64,000 nucleotides of DNA from Calvatia gigantea (Eukaryota > Basidiomycota > Agaricomycetes > Agaricales > Lycoperdaceae), in NCBI GenBank assembly GCA_025093985.1, contig JACAAK010000002.1:248001-312000 (forward strand), in the 5' to 3' direction. The position numbers and the translations under genes are program-made. The notes under the pieces were generated by a model, which was not told the DNA's origin, ran no database searches, and saw nothing but the letters and a program-made list of their open reading frames with translations. Shown here piece by piece: positions 36,101-45,629 of this stretch; the stretch's first letter is position 1; each line of letters starts with the position of its first letter.

Positions 36101-37245
36101 TGATTTTCACTCAATCACCGATAATCCCTTGTTCTTGCCTCCGGTGTCAAATCATGTCCTGGTCTGATCCACCCAACCCCGTAACCGCCATACGTCCATG
36201 TGTTCGCCTTGTTTGCACACACAGACGGCATTGCTGCGGCGACCGTCGGATCGATTCTCAACTATCTGCTGCTCGGCCTTGGTGTCCAGGTGGACAGGTT
36301 TTATCTGCACAGTTTCGAGATCCTTTTGGCATGTACGGTCGTGTTCCCCGGAATTGGAAATGTTGGATATACACTACTGGAATACCGATTGGGACAGAGG
36401 AACTTCTTCGACGCATTGATTGAGAATCTGAGATGGGTTCCGTTCTTGTACGTGCCCTTCGTTCTTATCTTACCATTCGTCCCTCCTTCCCAGACTCCCA
36501 TCCCTTATTCGCCCTTTTTATTTTTCTCATCCATTTTACCTTGAATATTGTGTTAATTTCTTTGTTCCTACGATAGTGTGTTTTTCTTCGGCGGACTCAG
36601 CATTCACTTGTCCACTGCCCTGCTCGCACACATGTTCTCGTATGATATGTGAGTGTCTCACTCACCCTCGGGAATCACGCCATCTGTCCATCATCTGTAT
36701 CTATTTCGGCTGACTTAAGTTAAAATTTAGGACGTGGGGATCAACTGGCAAGGAGGTCGAACGTTCGACGTTCTGGATCGAAGGTGTGTGGTTATCTCTC
36801 ATGGAAAAGACCGGACGCTGATCCGATTGGTTGGGGTCTGATTAGTTCCAAGAATTTGGCAGCGTTTCAAATTGTCCTTCATCATCTGTTTCCTTTGTAT
36901 CGCAATGATGGTTGTTTTCACCACAAATGCCGTGCCGTTCGAGTGGCAGATTCCTGGATACCAGTGGGCATTGATTATCCCGCTTTCCTTGGTTGTTGGT
37001 TCCCACATCCTGATGCCGGTACGTCACCCACCCTTGTTTTTTTTGTTCTGCAATTCGCTCTCGATTCTTGTAATTTTGAAACCCCGCATACGCGATGGCG
37101 TTCTATTTCCTAGAGCTTGCCGTGATGTTGATGTGCTATTCTTGTTCTTGTTTCATTATTTGCCGTGTTAATGGGTTGCCAAACCGACCTACTGATGTAC
37201 CTGCAGATTGTTCTCAATCCCTGGTTAATGATCTTCTCGTACTAA
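33162..37245 (+). CDS. Family 2 glycosyltransferase, fungal ZtGT2-like
   Basis: This is a membrane processive-type glycosyltransferase. Related GT2 proteins of Zymoseptoria and Fusarium are needed for hyphal growth on solid surfaces; the sugar product is unknown. It has many short introns; the first codons are MSAVTIHNSDYDLFDAWLHK. Two helices flank YAGCGAALAA and FGLAATLPIIFCISV (34050-34340). The catalytic core holds ITIQMPVYKESLELT, FVCDDG (about 34816), IIDSDTVVPE (35180), GHNAFLRW, SEDFNMALRL (35540) and ELARWQKYAYG (35650), replacing the QxxRW motif. C-terminal helices (36200-37240) include SFIICFLCIAMMVVF. The last exon ends NPWLMIFSY. Chitin synthase is excluded because its QRRRW and myosin parts are absent. 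It is divergent from the KRE6-type gene. Confidence 0.85.
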
Positions 37246-39258
37246 ACGACTATCGACCCGAACAATTGGATGTGCGGACGTGTCTTTTGGTTCTCAATTG
37301 TACATACTAAGCGGCAACAAAGGACAATGGCCTGTCTGCGGAACCTGGCCCTGGCATTTCATTCTATCCATCATTATTACGCTATTTTTGTGCTCGGTAT
37401 CTTTTCCTGTCGACGTGACCTACCCAAACACCCTATCTTTCCTCGGACATGGAGCCTTTGTGCAATAGAAGGAGGGGGGGCTTCTTAACCGGTATGATTC
37501 CCAGAATGGACTCGGACTTCCAACAGCCTATGTTTCTACACAGTACCGCCTTGAACTTGCTGATACTTCCCCTAACTAACACTTTCACGCGTATATTATT
37601 TGCTGGCTATCCTAATTTGCTGCCATAGACGCGCACGCTCTTTAGTCTCACCGTTGTCGATCATTTGCTATTTACACCATCATTCGAGGCCTCGGACCCG
37701 TTTTCTGATCATGTTTGCTCGTCCTGTCGTTACGCCGAACATTGTTCTGGACTCTCTAGTAATAGCTAGCCCCGTTTTCGTTGTTTATTGTACATTGATT
37801 GATTTCCGCCAAGACTGAAGTTCAGCCCCTGAGCTTCGTTGGTTCTCTTTGTAATTGTATTTAGAGGTAATCATCTTCCGCCCGTCGTCACTTGCGCAAT
37901 ACAGCTGTGTATATGATTAATAACCTCACTCTGCCCTGCGCTCTTGTTGTTGCCGTACAGCTTTGTATTGAGCCGCTGCAGAGAAGTGGGATCATGGATG
38001 CGTTACCCGAAGGACGTCGTTGTGGAGCCTGGGGCTGGTGGTTGTGATGTGATTGATGTCTGCTTCCGTTACCTTTCCTGAGACCGACCCGTGAGTCTGC
38101 TGTACGGCATTTGTACTGACATCACTGCCTCAACGTGCTACTTTTTTGTGAGGACAAGTGCTATAATCACGATATTTTCCGTTTTCCGCACCGAACGCCA
38201 CTCAATTATAAGTGAGATTACGAACGAACAGTCAGTCAGTCATCTGCTGCGCTTTCGAATTTATCTCTGATCGTCTGGTGCCTGGTTGGCATTTGTGGTG
38301 AAAATGTTCGGCGGACGCCTTGAAGCCCGTCGGACTTACGCGACTCGTCAAACATCCAACGCCTTTCTCTCGTCCTGACATCCAATCAGAGCCTCGAGTG
38401 CTTATTTTGTGAGGTTCAAAGCGTCAAAATCAGATGGCCGGACGCATCCTTCGCGACCATCAATTCAAATATCGTCGCATGGAATTTGTACATCACAAGA
38501 GCAGTTCAAACCTCCGCAAGCTTTGTTGCCGTCGGAAAAAGTCTTGGCAGGGAGGTTTTTCCCAACACACAATTCCCAGTCTTTGTTAGTTGGTAGTTTC
38601 ATGTTGGGGGCGGTTTGGAAAGTGTGTTGTACCGGCGACAAGAAGTACAAAGGACAATCAGGGTTGGTCATATCCCTGCACGGACTTCAACTCAACATCG
38701 TGATGGTCGTCCGCTTTGACATTCGACAGTTCCCCTTTCTTATTGTAACTCATACGTTTGGATGGCCGATTGCATCTGTGGAACCCGATGAAACAACAAC
38801 ACACGGCTGCTGTTGGTCAACAGAAAGAAGACGCCGAGGGTACCAATGTGAGCCGATTTCCGGAAATTGCCCAAATATGCGACTCCTCCCATCATTGGCT
38901 GTGGGAGTGTTGGTACTTCGTTCTTTCATAAAGGCACATCCGGGGGATCGCTTTCCGCGCAAATCTGGTTCGGAGAACCATCTTGACACCACTCCCCGTT
39001 GTCTTCTTAGCGGTTCCGGGATTGGGAACGGACACCGACTCTTATTTATTGTGCGCCCGGGTTCATTTGGGGATCCCCATTGCTTTCTAGGGTTTGAGGA
39101 CTGAAGGGCTTCAAATAGAGTGAGTGGTTTTATGAGCATTGGGCGTGGAAAACAGATACTCATTTGTCCTTCCCTTCTCGTCCAGCTTCGGTGAAAGCGG
39201 GACACAGCATCCTCCGACGCACACAACCCCCCTTCCCCATACCTACTTTATTGTCACT
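37246..39258. other. Intergenic region, no supported gene
   Basis: This is the 3' flank of the glycosyltransferase and upstream region of the F-box gene. A 231-codon plus-strand frame (38409-39104) and an overlapping 158-codon minus-strand frame have no recognisable motif, and neither is supported by splice structure. A tandem 'cagtcagtcagt' lies near 38230. Pyrimidine-rich sequence occurs before 39260. Confidence 0.4.
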
Positions 39259-39266
39259 ATTTATAC
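39259..39266 (+). promoter_or_regulatory. Candidate TATA box of the F-box gene
   Basis: The sequence 'atttatac' lies about 60 bp before the ATG at 39324, in a CT-rich setting. If it is used, an upstream TTG-initiated extension of the frame (from 39273) would lie at or before the transcription start. This favours 39324 as the true start. Confidence 0.35.
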
Positions 39267-39323
39267 CTTTCATTGAATCCTTTCCCAGCTCTACTTTCCT
39301 TCTACCCTGTTCTTCTCCCGCCA

Positions 39324-41777
39324 ATGTTATCTTGGCTACCTCTACGACCATTATTCCGCCCATTTGTTTCCCTCTTCATTTTACTCCGGACACCGTCCCA
39401 AAGCTGTTGTTCTTCAAACAACTACCTTATTCCCATCCTCGTAGCGTGCCTCATCATCCTCTGTGCTGGTTCACTTCTAGTTTTGGACCTGATGAAGCGG
39501 CGGAGGGCCAACCTCGAGTTCGGTGCCGGGATTCAACAACATGAAGAGGCTGATGTATTCTCATCGCGCCGTGCGCGTCGTTCCATGTCCTCAACTTCCA
39601 CCTCGACGGTAGTCAGACGATATTCAGGACCTCAACCTGTTCCGTTTGTCGTAGGACGAGCACAGCGGGCTTCTGACTCTGGGGGTAATCCCGATCCCCC
39701 CTCCCACCACTACCCACCCTCCATCCCCCCAATTGATACGGGATTCTCAAGAAGCCCACTCTTTCCAAATACGCCATTATACGCTTCTCCTACTGTCGGA
39801 TTGCCTGACAGAGGAGGTTTGAGGGAAAACGCCTTCATTAGCCCCCTCCCCAGCGAAATCCTCCTGCAGATCTTCCGATACGCGTTCCCTCGACATGACA
39901 GATTCCCCCAAATTTCTACACCCTTCCCCTTCCCTCTCCGCCGGGTTTGCCGGCGTTGGCGAGACATCATCGACGAGGCGCCCGAGTTTTGGCTATCCCT
40001 CCGTCCCCCCCTAAACAGTTCAAAGTGCACTCCCCCCGTTGCAAATTGGTATGGAAGTGTTATTGCGAATCTGTCGGAAAAGATTACATCGTTCGACCAC
40101 GTCGTTATAGATTTGCCCAGGGAGGAAGATACTGTTCATTGGAACCTCTTCCAGTGTCTCCTTCCCTTCGTCAAGAAGTCCACTGCAGTCAAGATGGTGG
40201 GCCACAGTTTCGCGTTGAACCATGTAGCGCTTCAGAGCATTTTTTCGCATGTCGAAGTTACAGTTCGCAGGAAACAATCGGATGGACCAGAATTGGAACA
40301 CCTCCGTTCGGTTGAATGGTCTATGCCGTATTATCACTTCCAACACTGTTTCCCTCAATCGCTCAATCTTCCCTGGACTAGCCTCCGTGCTCTTCCTTGG
40401 TCCCAACTTACATCCGTGACGCTGGACATGCGAATGACCCTGCATGACTGTGTGTTTATTTTCGACCATGCTACATCGATGGAACGCCTTGTCCTCGAAA
40501 AGGTTTCTGACCACTCGGCTGATATCTTATTCTCCGAGGACGTGACACACTCGCTCTCGTGCTTGCACTCGCTAGCGATTGCTGCCGAAGTCAACCTTTC
40601 CACCCTATTCCGGAAGTATCCAATGCCGCAGCTCCGCGAGCTTTCCCTCAAGCTTGACGGAAGGGACACAGGCACAGAGCTACATCAACTTGCGGTACCA
40701 TGGCGGCAGCTGACGCACGTGGCGATCGACTGCTTCCTACCGGTGGAAGTTGCAGAAAATATTGTTCACAACCTCGAACTCGTTGAGACGTTGTTTCTCA
40801 AAGGCACCCTGGTGGGCGATGGGAACTGGTCTGTGCACAAGCTCCTCCCTTCGCTAAGATCTTTCACCCTGTATTCAAACAACGACATAGCTGGAAGCGC
40901 TACGGCCACCCACTTTACGCAGCACGTTTTCCCTCCATCAGTTGAGGTCATTAATATTCCGTTAATTCCCAGCACAATTGGTGGGATAGTTCCCCAACCG
41001 TTCGGCTCACTACAGGAAGTACAGCTCAGCAGATCAATATGTCCATCTGATTTCTTCTTTTTTCTTTCCCTTACGAAAAACCTCCGGCACGGAAAATTCA
41101 CTATTCGAGACACCGAGGAGCAACTTCTGTTGAGCCCTTCATCGCCCCCGCTGATCCCACCTGCCCCTCCCACACTTCCGCCCCCCAATTTTCTGGCCAT
41201 AAAATCCCTGGTCGTCTCTCTGGACCTAGACCTTCACTTCCAGGACACACCCGCCGAGCTATTCCTTGATGCGCTTACCCTTCCAAATCTCACTTCTTTG
41301 ACATTCAAGGCGACGCGGTCGTCATCAAACCATAAGAGTTTGGTGGACCTGCTGAGACGATCTCAATGTCGCGCAAAGAAACTCTCTCTTGACTACCCTA
41401 GCCTTGGGAGCGAACAGGTTTTGGAGATTATGGAGCTTTTCAACTCGAGTTTGGAGGACTTCACCGTCGTCCGCGATGTTTACTACGGGCGGTATGGAGA
41501 AGACGTGTTCCGGCAATTGACTCACGTAACCGACAACCCAATGGGCTGTTTGTGCCCACGCCTTAAGCGCTTGCATATTCGTCCTTGCATGGATTCGGGT
41601 TTCTTCTTTGACATGGTCATGTCTCGGTCCGATTTTGCTGACAAGTGCGCGACCTGTGGCGGAGTCGAGAAACTCGAGTTCGTGGGTGCAAGCTTTGCGG
41701 AGGATTGCCATTATCGAGATGCTTGGGAACGGGAATTGAAGGAATTGGGAATCGCTCCTGATCTGGAGGTCTGGTAG
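39324..41777 (+). CDS. F-box-like protein with N-terminal membrane helix, 817 aa
   Basis: This is a single long exon. The first ATG at 39324 gives MLSWLPLRPLF. Residues about 35-58 (YLIPILVACLIILCAGSLLV) form a clear hydrophobic helix, followed by positive KRRR and a Ser/Arg-rich linker. An F-box-like motif lies at about residues 173-225 (LPSEILLQIFRYAFP, then RRVCRRWRDIIDEAPEFW). The rest is a long region with leucine-rich, irregular repeats typical of Agaricomycete F-box proteins, with a Pro-rich insert at 41140-41190. A C-terminal CATCGGVEKLEF-like segment (Cys-x-x-Cys) is present. F-box proteins bind Skp1 and recruit substrates to SCF ubiquitin ligases. The membrane helix is unusual. The substrate is unknown. 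Confidence 0.8.
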   Translation: MLSWLPLRPLFRPFVSLFILLRTPSQSCCSSNNYLIPILVACLIILCAGSLLVLDLMKRRRANLEFGAGIQQHEEADVFSSRRARRSMSSTSTSTVVRRYSGPQPVPFVVGRAQRASDSGGNPDPPSHHYPPSIPPIDTGFSRSPLFPNTPLYASPTVGLPDRGGLRENAFISPLPSEILLQIFRYAFPRHDRFPQISTPFPFPLRRVCRRWRDIIDEAPEFWLSLRPPLNSSKCTPPVANWYGSVIANLSEKITSFDHVVIDLPREEDTVHWNLFQCLLPFVKKSTAVKMVGHSFALNHVALQSIFSHVEVTVRRKQSDGPELEHLRSVEWSMPYYHFQHCFPQSLNLPWTSLRALPWSQLTSVTLDMRMTLHDCVFIFDHATSMERLVLEKVSDHSADILFSEDVTHSLSCLHSLAIAAEVNLSTLFRKYPMPQLRELSLKLDGRDTGTELHQLAVPWRQLTHVAIDCFLPVEVAENIVHNLELVETLFLKGTLVGDGNWSVHKLLPSLRSFTLYSNNDIAGSATATHFTQHVFPPSVEVINIPLIPSTIGGIVPQPFGSLQEVQLSRSICPSDFFFFLSLTKNLRHGKFTIRDTEEQLLLSPSSPPLIPPAPPTLPPPNFLAIKSLVVSLDLDLHFQDTPAELFLDALTLPNLTSLTFKATRSSSNHKSLVDLLRRSQCRAKKLSLDYPSLGSEQVLEIMELFNSSLEDFTVVRDVYYGRYGEDVFRQLTHVTDNPMGCLCPRLKRLHIRPCMDSGFFFDMVMSRSDFADKCATCGGVEKLEFVGASFAEDCHYRDAWERELKELGIAPDLEVW

Positions 41778-44130
41778 CAGGGCCGGATCACCCTCGGGGT
41801 CGCCCCTAATCGCTTTTGCTTGCTCCTGCCCCATGATTATTCTAACACCAAATCAATACGCCGTCGTCCTGCATTGCTACCTGTTATCGGATCACCTTGT
41901 ATTTTATTGTCGCAATTGTTATTCTCGGCATATCGTGTTTTGTAGCACTGTTATCTTAAATTCCACTGAACGTTAGAGTAACCTAGATACCTTTCTCACC
42001 CAAAACAAAATCCATGTCTATATTTTCCCTCGTTGATCTAGATCTCTGCCCATGGATCATGTGTTCATGTCTCGTCAACCCCATGGTTCATAATATGGTA
42101 TGAACGTGTTTGAACAATTCTGTCAAGCTGTACGGGGACACTCTTACCGCCGTACATAGTTAGGCGGGTTGACTGAGGGAGAAACAAAGAAATGAGATAT
42201 AAATGCGCGCAGGAGTAATGAAGCACACCCAGAACGTGAAGGCAAGGAAGCCACAAAACGGGAAGAAAGTGTTCACCCAAGAAATTGAGGCCTACTATAT
42301 ATTCGAGACCAAGGTTTTTGGGAGGACATCATCAAGGAAACAGATGGGAGTTCATCGCATTGGTCCGGAGATTCTCCATGTCTCGGGTCTCAGAAGCTAG
42401 TTGCCGCGCGAACCAGGGAAGAGGCATAGGTATGTTGACTGAGCTTCGAAAATAAACCCTTAGGCGGCTGCTCGACCACAGAACCTGACATCTGACGTAC
42501 GAAGAGAGATAGCGATAGCTTCATCCAGGGAATGAGACGAAGACGTGGATCCCCTTGAATGTAGAATTAACGAGAAAGGACACGTCACGAGATTTTTGGA
42601 GTCGCATTCCCACCATCTTGGTTAGTACGGAATAGGGCACGAAGTATTATAGCAAGTTTGGTAGCTGGACGTTCCTGCACGAGACCTAAAGATCGTCGCC
42701 GTTGAAGTGAAAGTGATAAACAAGGGTCAACACAGCCAACACGTTTTTCAAACTGTGCTTGCCTTTCACTACCACCTCGGATCATATTCGTGCTATTTCA
42801 GATATTCGTATCCATAGTATGCGTCGTGAAGCTTGAAGTCTGAAGCTTTAGAGGTTTGGAATCGCTTGACCACTGTTTAAATCCGTTCATTTACTCCTTC
42901 AATGATGTTGGACGATCTTTCTTCATATCCAACTTCAAGCACTCGTGTCGTAACCCCCGGCCTTAGGACGCCCAAACCCCCGCAAGGCATGCATATGCCT
43001 TTAGAACGGCGGTGCCAAGCTGAAAATAGGGCATTAAGCGACCAGGATCCCGGACGCGATTGGTGTCTAGTATTTTTGAGGTTCCGTTGTTCGACTTCAT
43101 TATCGACATCCTTCTTTTCCTCGTTGTAGCAAGGCGCCGAGATTGAAATGCTTCCAGCGCCCATTTTTCTTGAATAATCCTTCTGGTTGGCGAGTTAATT
43201 CCTTTGAGACTCGTTGCTGGATTCCGCTGTCGTCGTTTTCCGGAAGGTCCGCCGTCCTTTTTTGATCTGTGCCGAATTCTTAATTCTCGTTTTTGACAGC
43301 GATTATTTCTACTAGGCTCCGGAGTAACTTGTGGAGTACACCAATAACTTGTGAAGTAGACCCAAGCCGGTGCCTGGCTAGTTGTTAGGCGATTCTTTAG
43401 TGGAGGTCAATGACTTCTGCCTTGTACTTGTCTGCCTGGTACGATTTCATCTCCAGTCACGGAAGGATTGCTCCCTGAACTTGGCGACGAACTGAAAATC
43501 TCGCACGCTTTAAATTGCCTCGTGGTCATTGAATGACGATGCGAACTGCGTATTATTGCCCAACAGGGTTGAAAGGATGGTAAGGAACCATCCTGTAGTC
43601 GCGTTGCAGGGCTTTATATGCTCATGTTTCAGCGAAGCATGCTTTACGGACTTGTGCAAGAATGAAACCATTAGACGAGTTCTTGATAGCCCACGCAGCA
43701 ATGCCTTGTGCCAAAGTTCTCCCGGTTTGCCTCACACGGCCAACTGCATGCTTGTGCTGACACAACACTGGTGGGTCCCTCACATGCGTTCCTGCCGGCG
43801 GCGGGCCCTGTGGTATCCTGCAGGACGATTGATGCTTCAAGGAGACTGGAGTCACTGTCCGTCAAGAATTTCAACGTAAAATTCCCTGATCGGGGCGTCG
43901 AAGGTGTGTGTTCTATCCGGGTTTGTATGAATCCGCCTCGTGGACCGCTTCCGATCCTTTGCCTGTTATAGGTGGACCTGAAGACTTCGCATTAAAGCTG
44001 ACTCGAGGCAGCAGGCATTACTCCCACCCTTTTTTCTTCCTCTCCACCGTGTTGTCGCTGTCTTTTCTTTCTAGACCTCGTATATAAACGCTATCAAACG
44101 CTCTCCTCCTAAAGCACATAATAACGGGCA
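41778..44130. other. Intergenic region, no supported gene
   Basis: This is about 2.35 kb. Short overlapping frames on both strands (95 codons at 43164-42877 minus, 116 at 43529-43879 plus) have no family motif and no matching exon partners. The last 80 bases before 44131 contain 'tatataaacg' (44089-44098), a good TATA-like element about 35 bp before the next putative start. Confidence 0.4.
44089..44098 (+). promoter_or_regulatory. TATA-like element before a small hypothetical gene
   Basis: 'tatataaacg' stands about 33 bp upstream of the ATG at 44131, preceded by a pyrimidine-rich run (44029-44075). This is one of the better core promoter candidates in the window and supports the small gene that follows. 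Confidence 0.4.
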
Positions 44131-44736
44131 ATGAAAACTGGATTCTCTCGAAAACTCACCCGTTCCTTGCCTACTCTCGTTTCTCCTTCACGCTCCAGCT
44201 GTGATAAAGCGCCCTCTCTTCCCGATTATTACCGAGATACAAGGCGTGAGGTTTATGGCCCACATTCCAGAGTCGAAACCCTTTCTTTGGTACGTCTCTG
44301 GTTTTCAGATTTTTACCCACCGACTGGCGCTTATCGGCCCCAATTTCCCTGTTTAGCGAACAATGGAGTCATCCTATACCAAACCCCGTGAAAGCGATCG
44401 AAGCAGCTTCCTTCTCGTAAGTGCTCTCACCGGCATTGTGTTCGTTTGTTCACAGGAAGAACCAGGATTTTGAGTTTCCCAATGATGAGGAGCTCGATAC
44501 GAAAACGCACTCTACTGAGGCCACAGACGTATCTTCCCTATATTCTACTCTTTACGGGGAGCTCGAATCGCCCCCTCCTGTGGAAGAAAAGCGTGGATGT
44601 GTCAGTTTAGGGCTGGGTTTTCTTCAAGTGAGCTTACGCCCGATAGATACCCTGTTCTTGCTCATTAATCTTCGTGCTTCGCCAGGGTTTTATCTCTTTA
44701 ATATGCGGTCGTCACCGTTGGATTTGCAACAACTAA
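44131..44736 (+). CDS. Small hypothetical protein, four exons
   Basis: I do not recognise it. The model starts MKTGFSRKLTRSLPTLVSPS at 44131 and splices GTACGT...TTTAG (44290-44356), GTAAGT...CCAG (about 44418-44465) and GTGAGC...CCAG (44630-44686), ending near 44736. The central part is acidic and Ser-rich (FPNDEELDTKTHSTEATD). The second acceptor needs a choice, since the nearest AG leads to a stop. A TATA-like element at 44089 fits. A short, disordered protein is predicted. It could equally be a non-coding transcript or chance splice sites. Confidence 0.35.
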
Positions 44737-45629
44737 AGTCACCGGCCGGAGACAAATTAAATGACAAAGCGCGGTGGTTGCTATGCTTCACCATGTTTAT
44801 ACCTTCTTGCTTCATTCTCGGCACTGCTGGTTCTGATCTTCGTTTTGTAACAAATGCGGCGACCTTCGTCTTGTAGCACTAACCCCTCCCCACCCGGCTC
44901 TCTAGAATATTCCCTCCTAATCCTTGAAACTCGACTCAATCGTGTATTAATAGAATAGAATCGGCCAATCGAAGTACTTCTGTTAACGTGAATACCGCCG
45001 TAGTGAAGCCTGTGAAGGATAGGAGACAAGATGGTGCTGCGAGGTACTGCCACACTTTTCTCCTTTAATTAAGGCGACTGTGAGAACGCGATTCGTGACT
45101 CAATATTACGGTGCCGTTAACCCCTCGTGACCGTGTTGACCCTGGTTGCCTCCATTTGGTTTTGCTTCTTCGAAAATGAGTCGCAACCGTTTCTTCCAGG
45201 GTCCCAGGGCAAAGCTATGGCTGGGGCCGTCAAGCCAGGTCGCCTACAGTAAAAATGGCTATGTAAGTCAACGACCGCTTCAATTCGACCTCGAGTTCCC
45301 GATAAAGTTGTTGGCCGAGATATTGAACAATACCCTTGAAGCACATACATCTACATGAAATCCTCGAGGTCATCGAAGTGAAATCCCCGTTATAACAAAC
45401 TGCATAATCGGAATGTCTGCCTGCCAAACCCCATGGAGGTTGTCCCATGTGATCACCGCGCAGCACTCTGATTCTCGGTGGCCCAAAACCATCACTTTTG
45501 TGTCCGGTGTAGCTTCAACGCAGCGCCGAAGTTCGTGTACTCCCAGTATGTACCTGTTGGGTATTGGACTAATTCCCTGAGAGAGCTTCTTTCCGGCCGT
45601 GAGCCGAGATCATGTATAACGCAACAAAA
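44737..45629. other. Intergenic region, no supported gene
   Basis: It holds only short frames, such as 60 codons from an ATG at 45176 ending LEFPIKLLAEILNNTLEA. No motif or splice support. It is downstream of the NACHT gene. Confidence 0.35.

Noticed and set aside
33162..37245. Chitin synthase as identity of the family 2 glycosyltransferase
   Set aside because: It lacks the QRRRW motif and the class-specific domains. The ELARWQKYAYG motif and membrane layout fit the ZtGT2 group.
38409..39104. 231-codon plus-strand open frame between the glycosyltransferase and the F-box gene
   Set aside because: It has no recognisable motif, and an overlapping 158-codon frame exists on the other strand. The amino acid composition is unremarkable and no exon partners or promoter signals were seen. 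It is probably chance.
39273..39323. N-terminal extension of the F-box protein
   Set aside because: The extension begins with TTG and lies next to a TATA-like sequence. The first ATG at 39324 is the better start.
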